Of a stretch of 64,000 nt of DNA, positions 18,432 to 29,229 are shown piece after piece; position 1 is the first letter of the stretch; the number at the start of each line of letters is the position of its first letter. The notes below the pieces were generated by a model. It was not told the DNA's origin. It was given only the letters and a program-made list of their open reading frames with translations, and did no database searches. This stretch comes from Vibrio panuliri (GTDB lineage: Bacteria; Pseudomonadota; Gammaproteobacteria; Enterobacterales; Vibrionaceae): positions 62,001 to 126,000 of the forward strand of contig NZ_AP019654.1 of assembly GCF_009938205.1 (NCBI RefSeq). The letters run 5' to 3'. A program made the translations under genes and the position numbers.

Positions 18432-19361
18432 ATGTTTAAGCTGATCACGCCGAAAACAGATAACCAACTCAATAAATACTACCAATTTCGCTGGCAAATG
18501 TTGCGCGAACCGTGGCGGATGCCGATCGGCTCAGAGCGCGATGAGTTCGATGCAATGAGTCACCATCGCATGATTGTTGATGGTCGTGGACGGCCTATGG
18601 CCATCGGGCGACTTTATGTGACGCCAGATAGTGAAGGTCAAATCCGTTATATGGCGGTGAAGAGCAATCGTCGTAGTAAAGGGATGGGATCGCTTATCTT
18701 AGTTGCCCTTGAGTCACTGGCGCGCCAAGAAGGTGCGAAGCGTTTAGTGTGTAACGCACGTGAAGAGGCGATCAGCTTTTATGAAAAAAATGGCTTTGAG
18801 CGTCGCGGAGAGTTAAACGATCAGCGTGGACCTACCCGTCATCAGCAAATGGTTAAGCCACTCGACCCAATGGCAAACGTCTTACGCCGGCCGGAGTGGT
18901 GTGCAGAGCTGCAAGAACGCTGGGAGCATCATATTCCTATCAGTGACAAAATGGGAATTAAGATAAATCAGTACACGGGTTATCAGTTTGAATGCAGCGC
19001 CCAATTGAATCCCAATCTCAATCCACACAATACGATGTTTGCTGGCTCAGCATTTACTCTCGCCACTCTCACCGGGTGGGGAATGACGTGGCTGTTGCTG
19101 AAAGAGCGTGGCTTGCATGGTGATATTGTTTTAGCGGATAGCCAAATTCGTTACCGTCATCCTGTTGAGCAAAACCCAGTGGCACAAAGCTCACTTGATG
19201 GCATCAGTGGGGATTTAGATCGCTTAGCCAGTGGACGTAAGGCGCGGATTATTATTCACGTCACGATATACAGTGGTAAAGTCGCTGCGGTGGAGTTTGT
19301 CGGTACCTACATGCTGTTACCAAACTACAATGCCTTACTCGACTCTAGACTGGATTGTTGA
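18432..19361 (+). CDS. yiiD: YiiD-like GNAT acetyltransferase/thioesterase-fold protein
   Basis: A 309-residue two-domain protein. The N-terminal GNAT domain (about 1-140) has the acetyl-CoA-binding RRSKGMGSLIL loop and the FYEKNGFERRG terminus. The C-terminal hot-dog domain (about 160-305) matches the YiiD thioesterase-like family, with LNPHNTMFAGSAFTLATLTGW and HPVEQNPVA. In E. coli the homologue has been linked to initiation of fatty acid synthesis (named FabY there). Here that role is inferred. The gene ends 37 bases inside the 3' end of the opposite-strand AsmA-like gene. Confidence 0.85.
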   Translation: MFKLITPKTDNQLNKYYQFRWQMLREPWRMPIGSERDEFDAMSHHRMIVDGRGRPMAIGRLYVTPDSEGQIRYMAVKSNRRSKGMGSLILVALESLARQEGAKRLVCNAREEAISFYEKNGFERRGELNDQRGPTRHQQMVKPLDPMANVLRRPEWCAELQERWEHHIPISDKMGIKINQYTGYQFECSAQLNPNLNPHNTMFAGSAFTLATLTGWGMTWLLLKERGLHGDIVLADSQIRYRHPVEQNPVAQSSLDGISGDLDRLASGRKARIIIHVTIYSGKVAAVEFVGTYMLLPNYNALLDSRLDC

Positions 19362-21226
19362 GAGTTAAGTTGCGGGCAGACATCGGTTAACTGATGGCTT
19401 TTTCCGGCAAGGTCGGCTTGTAGCCTTTGGCACTTATCGTCAATTTGCAGCATTACCGTTGCGAGTTCTGGTTTGGTTAAATCAATTTTGCCTGCGAGTT
19501 CAACGCCTTGTCCCTCTTGTGGTGCTGAGAGGGTTATTCTTCCTCGATCTGCAGTGATACTTAGGTTATCTACGTGGAAATCCCGACTAAATTGAGGCTT
19601 TTTGTTTGAGTCTGTCAGGGTCAAATGGCTTTCTCGTAACGCAGCAGACACTTGGCCTGAGAGTGAGTGAGCCAACATCGTATAATCTCCGGCTAAGCCA
19701 TTGAGTTGTGCGTGCGCATCAAGCATCCCTTCAAAATAATACGGCGAGAGTTCTTGATTGATTGGTAGCCCATCAATGGTGAGATTGAGTTGCCATGGTG
19801 CACTGATTGGTTGCGTGTTCCACTCTCCAGACGCTTCGATATAACCGCTTTCTAATGGCAGAAATAGCCGATTCAATTGCCACACGTCGTTTTGCTGACG
19901 CATTTCGATAATCGCCTGGGTGGTGAGGTATTGAGCATAGCTGGCGCTGTTTGCTGTTAGTTGCAATGAACCCTGCCACAATCCAAGCTGGTTATCTTGT
20001 TTCAAGCGTAATTGCTTTCCTTCAACATTGAGCCCAGAGACTTGCCAAAATGGTTTGTCGGTCAGTTGAATCATTTGTGCATTACTGATGTCTAGATGCT
20101 CGATGCTCAGCTGCTCTATCTTCTGTGTCCATTGGGAGAGTTGTGCCAGTTGAGAAGGCGTGACATCCAGCCATTTAACGCCAGAGAGTGATAGGGACTT
20201 TAGTTGCACACTGTTCGGTGTTATTTGACCTTGCAGTTGCACTCGTCCTTGCTGCCAGTCACTGTCCAGTTCACTGACTTCAATCGTTTGAGAGGAGAAC
20301 TTGATAGTGGCGCTCGGCTCGACAAATTGTTCGTCTTGGTAGCGCAACGTATCGGCATTAAAAGACAAATACCCGTTGTCTTGCTGCCAAATCGACTGGT
20401 TAGGATTGAGTTTCTCAATAGAGAGATCGAGGTTGAGCAGTTCGATGCCATGCCAGTGAATATTGCTTTGCAAGAGATCAAGGCTATTAATATCGGCGAT
20501 CCAACCTTGTTGCACGACATTGTCCAACCAACGTAGATCAGTCTGCTCATCGGACACGTTGAGGCCATTAACGGTTACGTTGATTAACGACCAGCCCTGC
20601 GGATACTGCTCTGCTTGCCCAGAAATTTTGGCACCATTCCATTCGAAAGATGCGCCATAAAGAGTGCTGTCTTTGGTTTGATAATTGAGATCAATCAGCA
20701 CGTTGTTTAGTGCATTGCCTTGGTAGTAGAGTTGCTCCGCAGCAAATTGAATGTTGCCATAGGGCAGCAGATGGGCATTTTCCCATTGAGGATTTTCAAT
20801 TTGCACATCGATATTGCGGGCTGATAGCTCACCCCAAGTAAAGTCTGTGTGTTTTAGTGCCAACTGCTTAGTATCGAACTTGAGTGTGCTTAACGTCTGA
20901 GCCTGATCAAATGAAAGATTGGCGCCCTCAATCACCAGCGCCTCAAGTTGCCAGCGATGATCTTTGGGCAACTCAGCACTGAGCCACAGTTCGCTGCTCG
21001 GCAAGTAGATTGGTGAGTCTTCTTCGATAGTGACACCTTCGAGTTTGAACTGTAACGGAGGGGTATAGCGAACGTTTTCAACTTGAACCTTAAGCGAGGC
21101 GAGTGTGAAGGCTTGATTAACAAGAGTCGTGGCATACGAACTGCGCAGAGCCGCATAGAGTGCCACTGCTGTGGCTGCGATGATCAAAAGCAATAGCGCT
21201 ACAAAATAACTTAGTCGTTTACTCAA
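19325..21226 (-). CDS. AsmA-family envelope protein
   Basis: A protein of about 633 residues with a single N-terminal transmembrane helix (about 6-28) and a long beta-rich periplasmic region with repeated short strands, typical of the AsmA/repeating beta-groove group. These proteins are tied to lipid transport and outer-membrane homeostasis. No ATG exists before the membrane helix. A TTG at 21226 preceded by GGTGGGA is the best start. The alternative TTG at 21301 lies inside the pckA terminator. The C-terminus overlaps the opposite-strand yiiD-like gene by 37 bases. Confidence is good for a real gene and moderate for the family. Confidence 0.75.
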   Translation of the reverse strand: MSKRLSYFVALLLLIIAATAVALYAALRSSYATTLVNQAFTLASLKVQVENVRYTPPLQFKLEGVTIEEDSPIYLPSSELWLSAELPKDHRWQLEALVIEGANLSFDQAQTLSTLKFDTKQLALKHTDFTWGELSARNIDVQIENPQWENAHLLPYGNIQFAAEQLYYQGNALNNVLIDLNYQTKDSTLYGASFEWNGAKISGQAEQYPQGWSLINVTVNGLNVSDEQTDLRWLDNVVQQGWIADINSLDLLQSNIHWHGIELLNLDLSIEKLNPNQSIWQQDNGYLSFNADTLRYQDEQFVEPSATIKFSSQTIEVSELDSDWQQGRVQLQGQITPNSVQLKSLSLSGVKWLDVTPSQLAQLSQWTQKIEQLSIEHLDISNAQMIQLTDKPFWQVSGLNVEGKQLRLKQDNQLGLWQGSLQLTANSASYAQYLTTQAIIEMRQQNDVWQLNRLFLPLESGYIEASGEWNTQPISAPWQLNLTIDGLPINQELSPYYFEGMLDAHAQLNGLAGDYTMLAHSLSGQVSAALRESHLTLTDSNKKPQFSRDFHVDNLSITADRGRITLSAPQEGQGVELAGKIDLTKPELATVMLQIDDKCQRLQADLAGKSHQLTDVCPQLNSQQSSLESSKAL

Positions 21227-21284
21227 CGTTCTATCCCACCAATCGTCAGATAAATGATTTTGTGCGGATTTTTGCTTAGCTGCA

Positions 21285-21311
21285 ACAAAAAAGCCCCTCA
21301 AAAGAGGGGCT
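21285..21311 (-). terminator. Terminator of pckA
   Basis: On the minus strand AGCCCCTC-TTTT-GAGGGGCT is followed by TTTTT, about 25 bases past the pckA stop and upstream of the AsmA-like gene. Confidence 0.85.
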
Positions 21312-21336
21312 AGTGATTAGAATCAAGCCTTTGTCA

Positions 21337-22965
21337 CTAATCTAGTTGTGGACCAGCTGCAACGAGTGATTTGCCTTCTGCATTGTCAGTGTATTTATCA
21401 AAGTTGTTGATAAACCGTTGTGCAAGATCTTGCGCTTTGCTCTCCCACTGAAGTGGGTCAACATATGTATCACGAGGATCAAGAATTGATGGATCAACAC
21501 CCGGTAGTGAGGTTGGCACCTCGAGGTTAAAGACCGGAATATGTTTGGTTTCAGCTTTTTCGATAGAGCCATCGAGGATGGCGTCAATAATGCCACGCGT
21601 ATCTTGGATAGAGATACGTTTTCCGCTGCCGTTCCAACCGGTGTTTACAAGGTAAGCTTCAGCACCTGCTGCTTCCATACGTTTCACCAATACTTCAGCG
21701 TATTTCGTTGGGTGCAGGGTTAAGAATGCCGCCCCAAAACACGCCGAGAACGTTGGCGTTGGCTCAGTGATACCACGCTCGGTGCCTGCCAATTTAGCAG
21801 TAAAGCCCGATAGGAAATGGTACTTGGTTTGCTCAGGGGTTAACTTTGACACTGGCGGTAGCACGCCAAATGCGTCCGCAGAAAGGAAGATAACCTTGTT
21901 TGCATGTCCACCTTTTGATACCGGCTTAACGATATTCTCAATATGATGCAGCGGGTAGGATACGCGGGTATTTTCAGTTTTCGAACCATCGTCGAAATCA
22001 ATCGAACCGTCATTACGCACGGTCACGTTTTCTAGCAATGCGTCACGGCGGATTGCGTTGTAGATATCTGGCTCGGCCTCTTTAGATAGTTTAATGGTTT
22101 TCGCGTAACAACCGCCCTCGAAGTTGAATACACCATCATCATCCCAGCCGTGCTCATCATCACCGATCAGTGCACGTTTAGGATCGGTCGAAAGCGTGGT
22201 TTTACCTGTGCCAGATAGACCAAAGAAGATCGCAACATCGCCTTCTTCACCCATGTTGGCGCTACAGTGCATTGAGGCAATATCTTTCAATGGCAAGAAG
22301 TAGTTCATCATGGCGAACATGCCCTTCTTCATCTCGCCACCATACCAAGTGCCGCCAATGAGTTGCGTGCGCTCAGTTAAATTGAACACGGTAAAGTTTT
22401 CTGAGTTCAAGCCATGCTCTTCCCATTTCTGGTTAGTGCATTTAGCGCCATTCATCACCACAAAATCAGGTTCAAAGCTTGCCAGCTCTTCTTCTGTTGG
22501 GCGAATGAACATGTTTTTCACAAAGTGAGCCTGCCATGCCACTTCCGTGATGACTCGAATGCTGAGTCGAGTATCAGGGTTAGCACCACAGTAACCGTCA
22601 ATAACAAATAAGCGTTTACCAGAAAGCTGCGAGGTGACCAATTGCTTGAGATCATTCCACACCGCTTGGTTGATCGGTTTGTTATCGTTTTTCACCGCGT
22701 CTGATGTCCACCACATGTGTTCTTCAGTTGTCGCATCTTTAACGATGTATTTGTCTTTTGGTGAGCGTCCAGTAAAGATCCCAGTGTCTACTGCAACAGC
22801 GCCAAGCTCGGTAACTACCCCGCGCTCGTAGCCTTGCAAATCGGCACGAGTTTCTTCTTCGAAAAGCATTTCATAGCTCGGGTTTCTAACCACTTCTTTT
22901 ACGTCATATAACCCATGTTTGGAAAGATCAATTGTTGCAGCCTTAGTATGTTCCATAACGGTCAT
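21337..22965 (-). CDS. pckA: Phosphoenolpyruvate carboxykinase (ATP)
   Basis: A 542-residue cytoplasmic enzyme that converts oxaloacetate and ATP to phosphoenolpyruvate for gluconeogenesis. Diagnostic motifs are present: [12 protein letters not shown] near residue 65, the PEPCK-specific GEMKKGMF, the kinase P-loop [11 protein letters not shown] (about 250-260), the metal site DDEHGW and the adenine-binding NTRVSYP. Length equals the E. coli enzyme. The start is well supported by AAGGAGCACCT. The order hslR-hslO-pckA is conserved with enteric bacteria. Confidence 0.98.
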   Translation of the reverse strand: MTVMEHTKAATIDLSKHGLYDVKEVVRNPSYEMLFEEETRADLQGYERGVVTELGAVAVDTGIFTGRSPKDKYIVKDATTEEHMWWTSDAVKNDNKPINQAVWNDLKQLVTSQLSGKRLFVIDGYCGANPDTRLSIRVITEVAWQAHFVKNMFIRPTEEELASFEPDFVVMNGAKCTNQKWEEHGLNSENFTVFNLTERTQLIGGTWYGGEMKKGMFAMMNYFLPLKDIASMHCSANMGEEGDVAIFFGLSGTGKTTLSTDPKRALIGDDEHGWDDDGVFNFEGGCYAKTIKLSKEAEPDIYNAIRRDALLENVTVRNDGSIDFDDGSKTENTRVSYPLHHIENIVKPVSKGGHANKVIFLSADAFGVLPPVSKLTPEQTKYHFLSGFTAKLAGTERGITEPTPTFSACFGAAFLTLHPTKYAEVLVKRMEAAGAEAYLVNTGWNGSGKRISIQDTRGIIDAILDGSIEKAETKHIPVFNLEVPTSLPGVDPSILDPRDTYVDPLQWESKAQDLAQRFINNFDKYTDNAEGKSLVAAGPQLD

Positions 22966-23259
22966 AGGTGCTCCTTGTGATAAGTTTTTGTAGGGATTTT
23001 GTAAGTATGTTTTAATTTTTATATGTACACCATGCTAGCAACGGACCTTCGACAAAACAGGGGCGCAGCTCAAAATTCGCCCATAAATTTTGTAAGGTTT
23101 TAGGTGACTCGTCACATATTGGTTCGAGTATTTTATCGTGTGCGCAAACAGTTGCGCTAGATCAAATATATTATTAATATGTAGAAATTAAGTATGGCGT
23201 TCGGTGTGCTTGAGGCTAGTTATCGCGGGGAATCAAGAATTTCGTGCTAGATAAAACCA
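22966..23259 (-). promoter_or_regulatory. pckA upstream region
   Basis: About 300 bases without a gene between pckA and the hslO terminator. It must contain the pckA promoter. I see AT-rich patches near 23155-23190 and a weak CRP-like half site, but nothing firm. Confidence 0.35.
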
Positions 23260-23290
23260 TAAAAAAAGCCAGCATATCGCTGGCTTTTGT
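23260..23290 (-). terminator. Terminator of hslO
   Basis: AGCCAGC-ATAT-CGCTGGCT hairpin. On the minus strand it is followed by TTTTTTT, about 30 bases past the hslO stop. Confidence 0.85.
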
Positions 23291-23321
23291 AACATTTTTG
23301 CAACTTGATGTTCAGTGCAAA

Positions 23322-24212
23322 TTAATGCACTGTATCGTTACCATTTTCAGCATTGATAAATAGCTCAGAAATCTGTGCTTCATCAAATGAATATGTTGTA
23401 CCACAGTAATCACAATGTAAAGATACTGCGCCAGACTCCGCCAAAATGTCATTAATTTCAGCACGTTCTACGGTAATGATCGCGGCACCGCTGCGCTCGC
23501 GTGAACAGCCACAGTGGAACTCTACTGGTTGAGGGTCAAATAGACGTACTTTTTCTTGGTTGTATAGACGGTACAACAGTTCTTGCGCGCCAAGGCCAAA
23601 CAACTCTTCGTCTTTAATCGTATTGGTTAGTTGCTCAAGGTGTTCAAAGTCATCCGGAGTACCTGTACCATCCGGCATCACCTGAATCAGCATACCAGCG
23701 GCATGCGCTTTGCCTTCATGTTCACCGGTGCGAATCCAAAGGCGAGTTTTTAGCTGCTCTGAGTTCGCAAAGTAGTTTTCAATCACTTGAGTTAGGTTCT
23801 CACCTTCAAGACCGACAACACCTTGGTAGCGTTCGCCTTTCTTCGGTTCGATAGTGATCACAAGGTAACCTTTACCCATCATTTCATGCAGGGTCGCATT
23901 CTCGGCGATTTCGCCTTCCCAGCGTGCTACGCCACGGATCTTTTGATCGTGGTCGCCATTGATTACCGCAAGTGATACTGGGCCATCACCTTGAAGTTGG
24001 ATGGTAATAGAACCTTCAAACTTTAGAGTGGCAGTCAGTAACGTCGTTGAGACGAGTAGCTCGCCAAGTAGCTTTTGTAATGCTACTGGGTATTCCTTGC
24101 TAGCAATAATTCGTTGGTATGCTTCATCCAGTTGCACCATTTCGCCACGTACTGATAGTTCTTCGAATAGGTAGCGGTTTAAAACATTGTTTTTGATTAC
24201 AGTATCAGTCAT
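23322..24212 (-). CDS. hslO: Redox-regulated chaperone Hsp33
   Basis: A 296-residue holdase chaperone that is switched on by oxidation. The four zinc-binding redox cysteines are present as CGC (Cys234, Cys236) and CDYC (Cys267, Cys270). The N-terminal chaperone domain begins [14 protein letters not shown]. It lies 14 bases downstream of hslR, so the two share a transcript, as in E. coli. Confidence 0.97.
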   Translation of the reverse strand: MTDTVIKNNVLNRYLFEELSVRGEMVQLDEAYQRIIASKEYPVALQKLLGELLVSTTLLTATLKFEGSITIQLQGDGPVSLAVINGDHDQKIRGVARWEGEIAENATLHEMMGKGYLVITIEPKKGERYQGVVGLEGENLTQVIENYFANSEQLKTRLWIRTGEHEGKAHAAGMLIQVMPDGTGTPDDFEHLEQLTNTIKDEELFGLGAQELLYRLYNQEKVRLFDPQPVEFHCGCSRERSGAAIITVERAEINDILAESGAVSLHCDYCGTTYSFDEAQISELFINAENGNDTVH

Positions 24213-24226
24213 TTGGAGAGTCCAAC

Positions 24227-24622
24227 TTATTGATGTTTAAACTTGATTATATCGCGGCGCTGCTTCTTATCAGGGCGGCGTTCGGGGCTAGGGTTGTGCG
24301 CATTGAGTTTTCGTCTTAGGGCGTTTTCTTCGCGCTTCGCCATACTCTCTGCGGTTTCACTGTAGAGGGTTTGAGCTTCAGGTGCGCCACGACGCTGACC
24401 AGAGATCTTCTCAATAGTCACTGTTTTCTCTTCATTACCTTGTCTTAAGGTAATGATGGCTCCTAGCTCAACAGTTTTACTTGGTTTGCTTCGTTGTCCA
24501 TTATAATGGACTTTACCGCCATCAACCATATTTCGCGCGATGGAGCGCGTTTTGTAAAATCGTGCAGCCCAAAGCCATTTATCCAATCTTACTGCTTCTG
24601 CTGGGGAACTCATTTCGTTCAC
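24227..24622 (-). CDS. hslR: Ribosome-associated heat shock protein 15
   Basis: A 131-residue S4-domain protein that binds free 50S subunits carrying nascent chains. The S4 motif [32 protein letters not shown] and the C-terminal [14 protein letters not shown] basic tail match E. coli Hsp15. GAGGGC precedes the ATG. It is divergent from the type II secretion operon and leads hslO. Confidence 0.96.
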   Translation of the reverse strand: MNEMSSPAEAVRLDKWLWAARFYKTRSIARNMVDGGKVHYNGQRSKPSKTVELGAIITLRQGNEEKTVTIEKISGQRRGAPEAQTLYSETAESMAKREENALRRKLNAHNPSPERRPDKKQRRDIIKFKHQ

Positions 24623-24825
24623 TGCCCTCTAACTAGCTCGAATATCGACCATACAATGGTGATATGGCGCCCACTTTTCAAGTTAACGCTCAAAAAATAA
24701 TTAACATCACTGTCGGTAGGAATCTTTTTTATATAGCCCAATTCTATAGTTTGTTAGAATTAACGGTTGCTAGTCATATAGATACGGCTAGAACCTATAT
24801 AAAGCCCATTTATCAAGGAAATTCA
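24623..24825 (+). promoter_or_regulatory. Divergent promoter region hslR / gspC
   Basis: A 200-base AT-rich gap with several TATA-like hexamers (for example TATATA near 24796 and TATAGAT near 24777). It must hold the promoters of hslR-hslO on one strand and of the gspC-N operon on the other. Exact -35/-10 pairs could not be fixed by eye. An ORF extension of gspC through it is not supported. Confidence 0.4.
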
Positions 24826-25686
24826 GTGAAGCTCAGCCATCGTTCTTCAGCTCTACAAAAGTTTATTGCCAATCAAGCGCGGGTGAGCGCTTTACTGACA
24901 ATCACCTTATTGTTGCTTACCGCGTGGATCTTAGGGCGTTTAATCTGGTTTCCATATCAACAAGTTGAAGTCACCAAATGGCAGCCAAGTTCATCGGTCA
25001 GCCAAGTGAGTGAGACGCGCCTTGATACCGCTAACTTGTACAACAGCCATCTGTTCGGTGAGTTTCAAGCAGCGGTAAAACCTAGCGCAAAGCCCAAGCT
25101 TGAAGATGCTCCGAAAAGTCGTCTCAATGTTATTGTGGTTGGCGTGGTGACAAGCTCTGATCCGCAAAAGAGTTTGGCGGTCGTTGCCAAGGGTGGCAAA
25201 CAGGCGACGTATGGGATTAATGAAGTGATTGAAGGCACACGCGCTAAACTGGTTCAAGTTCAATCGGATCGCATTATTGTTGATAACGCTGGGCGTAATG
25301 AAACCGTCATGCTGGAAGGTTTAAAGTTCACCGCTCCAGTCGCTAAGCCTCAAACTAAGGCTGCGACCCCGCTCAGTCAGGATAAGCTGAACAAAATTCG
25401 TGTCGATATTACCAGTAATCCACAGCTTCTTTTTGAATATGTTCGTATGTCGCCCCTCAAGCGCGATGGTAAAATCTCAGGCTATCGCTTAAGTCCGGGT
25501 AGTAGCCGCGAACTGTTTGACTCGGTCGGCTTGAAAGAGGGCGATGTGGCGACGCATCTTAATGGAAAAGATTTGCGCAATATGTCGGCAATGGCTGAAA
25601 TCTATAAGAATCTATCAGACTTAACTGAACTGAATTTAACCGTAGAGCGTAATGGACAACCCTACGATATCTATATCGAATTGTAA
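24826..25686 (+). CDS. gspC: Type II secretion inner-membrane protein GspC
   Basis: A 286-residue bitopic protein that couples the inner-membrane platform to the GspD secretin. A transmembrane helix lies at about residues 24-42, a homology region at about 75-170 and a PDZ domain at about 210-286 (GYRLSPGSSRELFDSVGLKEGD). The GTG at 24826 with AAGGAAA upstream is chosen; the longer frame from 24664 has no ribosome binding site and an implausible N-terminus. It is the first gene of a 12-gene operon. Confidence 0.94.
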   Translation: MKLSHRSSALQKFIANQARVSALLTITLLLLTAWILGRLIWFPYQQVEVTKWQPSSSVSQVSETRLDTANLYNSHLFGEFQAAVKPSAKPKLEDAPKSRLNVIVVGVVTSSDPQKSLAVVAKGGKQATYGINEVIEGTRAKLVQVQSDRIIVDNAGRNETVMLEGLKFTAPVAKPQTKAATPLSQDKLNKIRVDITSNPQLLFEYVRMSPLKRDGKISGYRLSPGSSRELFDSVGLKEGDVATHLNGKDLRNMSAMAEIYKNLSDLTELNLTVERNGQPYDIYIEL

Positions 25687-25720
25687 TACGCGCAGAGAAC
25701 TATCCTTTGAGGAGTAAAAA

Positions 25721-27739
25721 GTGAAGCATTGGCTTAAAAAAAGCGCATGGTTATTGGCGGCTATGTTGGTCGCCTCTCCGATGGCAACCGCGAGTGAATA
25801 CAGTGCCAGTTTTAAAGGTACCGATATTCAAGAGTTCATCAATATCGTTGGTCGTAATCTAGAGAAAACCATCATTGTTGATCCATCTGTGCGCGGCAAA
25901 ATTGATGTTCGTAGCTATGACACCTTGAGTGAAGATCAGTACTACAGCTTCTTTCTTAATGTCCTAGAAGTGTATGGTTACGCCGTTGTTGAAATGGACA
26001 ATGGCGTACTTAAAGTCATCAAATCAAAAGATGCTAAGACTTCTGCGATTCCAGTTGTGGGTGATGGTAACGTCAAAGGTGACGAAGTCGTCACTCGCGT
26101 GGTCGCCGTTCGTAATGTCTCAGTACGTGAGTTGTCGCCTCTATTACGCCAGCTCAATGACAATGCTGGTGCAGGTAACGTTGTGCATTACGACCCTGCC
26201 AATATTATTTTGATTACAGGGCGAGCAGCGGTTGTGAATCGCTTAGCCGATATCATCAAGCGCGTAGACCAAGCGGGTGATAAAGAGATTGAGTTGGTTG
26301 AGCTAAAGAATGCCTCAGCGGCCGAAATGGTGCGTATTGTGGATGCGCTGAACAAGAGCAGTGAAAATAAAAATACTCCAGAGTTCTTGCAGCCTAAGTT
26401 GGTGGCGGATGACCGTACTAACTCGGTTCTAATTTCAGGTGACCCACAGGTGCGTACGCGTCTGCGTAAGCTGATCCAACAACTGGATGTTGAGATGGCA
26501 ACCAAAGGTAATAACCAAGTGGTTTACCTAAAATACGCCAAAGCGGAAGACTTAGTGGATGTGCTTAAGGGCGTGTCTGATAACCTCCAAGCAGAGAAAA
26601 CTTCTGGGGCGAAAAATACTCGTTCATCAAATAATGAAGTGGTTATTGCCGCACATGCTTCCACCAACGCATTGGTGATCACGGCACCACCGTCGATTAT
26701 GGCTGCACTGCAAAATGTGATTGCTCAGCTTGATATTCGTCGTGCCCAAGTGTTGATTGAGGCCTTGATTGTTGAGATGGCGGAGGGTGATGGTATCAAC
26801 CTTGGCGTTCAATGGGGTTCTCTTGAGACGGGCGCGGTTATTCAGTATGGCAATACTCAAGCGCCGATTGGGAATGTGTTGGTTGGCTTAGAAGAAGCAA
26901 AAGATCAAACGCGCACGGAATATTACACGGATAACAATGGTAACCGCAGACCCTATGAAGTGACGGAATCAGGTGACTACAGCACGTTGGCTTCGGCATT
27001 AAAAGGGGTGAATGGTGCGGCAGTAAGCCTAGTGATGGGTGACTGGACCGCATTATTGACAGCGGTGTCGAGTGACTCTAACTCTAACATTCTATCCTCG
27101 CCAAGCATTACCGTGATGGATAACGGCGAAGCGTCGTTTATTGTTGGTGAAGAGGTGCCTGTTTTGACTGGTTCAGCGGCGGGTTCAAATAACGACAACC
27201 CGTTCCAAACCGTTGATCGTAAAGAGGTTGGCATTAAGCTTAAAGTCGTGCCACAAATTAACGAAGGTAACTCTGTTCAACTTAATATCGAACAAGAAGT
27301 CTCAAACGTGCTTGGGGCAAATGGTGCGGTGGACGTGCGGTTTGCTAAGCGCCAGTTGAATACATCCGTGATAGTTGAAGATGGTCAAATGATCGTTTTA
27401 GGTGGTTTGATTGATGAGCGCGCGTTGGAAAGTGAATCGAAAGTTCCTTTGCTGGGGGATATTCCCGTATTGGGTCACCTGTTTAAATCAACCAGTACTC
27501 AGGTTGAGAAGAAAAACCTCATGGTGTTTATCAAGCCAACCATTATTCGCGATGGTGTGACAGCTGATGGTATCACCCAGCGTAAGTACAACTTTATCCG
27601 TGCAGAGCAATTGTATAAGTCTGAGCAAGGTTTGAAGTTGATGGATGACAGTCATATTCCAGTATTGCCAGAGTTTGGTCAGGATCGCCAGCACCCAGCT
27701 GAAATCCAAGCCTTTATCGATCAAATGGAAAGCAAGTAA
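25721..27739 (+). CDS. gspD: Type II secretion outer-membrane secretin GspD
   Basis: A 672-residue precursor of the pentadecameric outer-membrane channel. A Sec signal peptide ends near Ala24 (MATAS). N0 to N3 periplasmic domains follow (about 30-340), then the secretin core with [19 protein letters not shown] and [28 protein letters not shown], quoted here in parts of the conserved block. The GTG start is preceded by GAGGAG. The stop codon overlaps the gspE start by one base. No gspS pilotin is seen nearby. Confidence 0.97.
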   Translation: MKHWLKKSAWLLAAMLVASPMATASEYSASFKGTDIQEFINIVGRNLEKTIIVDPSVRGKIDVRSYDTLSEDQYYSFFLNVLEVYGYAVVEMDNGVLKVIKSKDAKTSAIPVVGDGNVKGDEVVTRVVAVRNVSVRELSPLLRQLNDNAGAGNVVHYDPANIILITGRAAVVNRLADIIKRVDQAGDKEIELVELKNASAAEMVRIVDALNKSSENKNTPEFLQPKLVADDRTNSVLISGDPQVRTRLRKLIQQLDVEMATKGNNQVVYLKYAKAEDLVDVLKGVSDNLQAEKTSGAKNTRSSNNEVVIAAHASTNALVITAPPSIMAALQNVIAQLDIRRAQVLIEALIVEMAEGDGINLGVQWGSLETGAVIQYGNTQAPIGNVLVGLEEAKDQTRTEYYTDNNGNRRPYEVTESGDYSTLASALKGVNGAAVSLVMGDWTALLTAVSSDSNSNILSSPSITVMDNGEASFIVGEEVPVLTGSAAGSNNDNPFQTVDRKEVGIKLKVVPQINEGNSVQLNIEQEVSNVLGANGAVDVRFAKRQLNTSVIVEDGQMIVLGGLIDERALESESKVPLLGDIPVLGHLFKSTSTQVEKKNLMVFIKPTIIRDGVTADGITQRKYNFIRAEQLYKSEQGLKLMDDSHIPVLPEFGQDRQHPAEIQAFIDQMESK

Positions 27740-29229
27740 TGATGGGGATGCCGCGAGTGATGCCTCAGCGCCGTTTGCCGTTTAGCTTTGCTAAGCGTTT
27801 TAATCTCGTACTTGAGCGGGAGTCATCCAGAGTGACACTCTATTATGTCGCACCATTAGCAATAGAGGCATTGCTAGAGGTGCGTCGAGTGGTATCGGCG
27901 GACTTTGTTTTACAAGCAGTAAGTAGCGATGAGTTTGAGAGAAAGCTGACAGAGGTTTATCAGCGTGACTCTTCTGAAGCGCGGCAGTTGATGGAAGATA
28001 TCGGCGCAGATAGTGATGATTTCTTCTCTCTGGCTGAAGATCTTCCCCATGATGAAGATTTGCTGGAATCAGAAGATGATGCGCCGATTATCAAGCTGAT
28101 CAACGCCATGCTCGGTGAAGCGATCAAAGAGGGTGCATCTGATATCCATATCGAGACTTTCGAAAAGAGTTTGCTGATTCGTTTTCGCGTCGACGGCGTG
28201 TTACGAGATGTGCTGTCGCCAAGTCGCAAACTTGCGCCACTGTTGGTTTCGCGCGTTAAGGTTATGGCTCGCCTTGATATTGCAGAAAAGCGCGTACCTC
28301 AAGATGGTCGTATTTCGCTACGGATTGGTGGTCGAGCGGTGGATGTGCGCGTGTCGACGATGCCATCATCACATGGTGAACGAGTGGTGATGCGTCTGTT
28401 AGATAAAAATGCAACGCGCCTTGATTTGCATAGCTTGGGCATGAAAACCAACACTTATCAGCATTTCCATACCATGATTGAGCGACCGCATGGCATCATC
28501 TTGGTGACAGGACCAACAGGTTCCGGTAAATCCACCACCTTGTACGCAGGTCTGCAAGAGCTCAATAGTGATGAACGCAATATTCTAACGGTTGAAGACC
28601 CAATTGAGTTTGATATTGATGGCATTGGTCAAACACAAGTAAACCCTAAAGTAGACATGACGTTTGCCCGTGGCTTGCGCGCCATTTTACGTCAAGACCC
28701 GGATGTGGTTATGGTCGGTGAGATCCGCGACTTGGAAACCGCTCAGATTGCGGTGCAAGCTTCGTTGACCGGTCACCTAGTGATGTCGACATTACACACC
28801 AATACTGCGATAGGTGCGATTACCCGTCTGCGCGATATGGGCATTGAACCTTTCTTGATTTCGTCCTCACTACTTGGGGTGTTAGCGCAACGTTTGGTGC
28901 GCACCCTATGTTCATGTAAGCAGCCTTATCAAGCGGATAGCGCGCAGAAAGCCTTGTTTGGTTTAACCGCTGACGATGAACTGACCTTATATAAACCTGC
29001 AGGTTGCGATAGATGTAGCGGTAAAGGTTATCGTGGTCGTTCAGGTATTTATGAGCTACTGGTAGTGGATGAGCAAGTTCAAGAGTTGATTCACAATGAA
29101 GCGGGTGAACAAGCCATCGAGAGAGCGATTCGCGCTAAAACGCCTGCGATTCGTGACGACGGCTTAGAGAAAGTGCGCCAAGGTATCACCTCCCTTGAGG
29201 AAGTGATGCGCGTGACTAAGGAAGGCTAA
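27739..29229 (+). CDS. gspE: Type II secretion ATPase GspE
   Basis: A 496-residue cytoplasmic hexameric ATPase that drives pseudopilus assembly. The N1/N2 domains that bind GspL come first. The nucleotide domain has Walker [10 protein letters not shown], the Asp box, Walker B ([13 protein letters not shown]) and the His box ([11 protein letters not shown]). A CSC...CDRC tetracysteine zinc module is intact near residues 395-430. One-base overlaps with gspD and gspF indicate translational coupling. Confidence 0.97.
   Translation: MMGMPRVMPQRRLPFSFAKRFNLVLERESSRVTLYYVAPLAIEALLEVRRVVSADFVLQAVSSDEFERKLTEVYQRDSSEARQLMEDIGADSDDFFSLAEDLPHDEDLLESEDDAPIIKLINAMLGEAIKEGASDIHIETFEKSLLIRFRVDGVLRDVLSPSRKLAPLLVSRVKVMARLDIAEKRVPQDGRISLRIGGRAVDVRVSTMPSSHGERVVMRLLDKNATRLDLHSLGMKTNTYQHFHTMIERPHGIILVTGPTGSGKSTTLYAGLQELNSDERNILTVEDPIEFDIDGIGQTQVNPKVDMTFARGLRAILRQDPDVVMVGEIRDLETAQIAVQASLTGHLVMSTLHTNTAIGAITRLRDMGIEPFLISSSLLGVLAQRLVRTLCSCKQPYQADSAQKALFGLTADDELTLYKPAGCDRCSGKGYRGRSGIYELLVVDEQVQELIHNEAGEQAIERAIRAKTPAIRDDGLEKVRQGITSLEEVMRVTKEG

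Noticed and set aside
23150..23175. CRP-like site upstream of pckA
   Set aside because: TTTGATCTAGCGCAAC matches only one half of the consensus.
24664..24825. N-terminal extension of gspC
   Set aside because: No ribosome binding site, codes through the divergent promoter region, and GspC proteins start shortly before the membrane helix. GTG 24826 with AAGGAAA fits.
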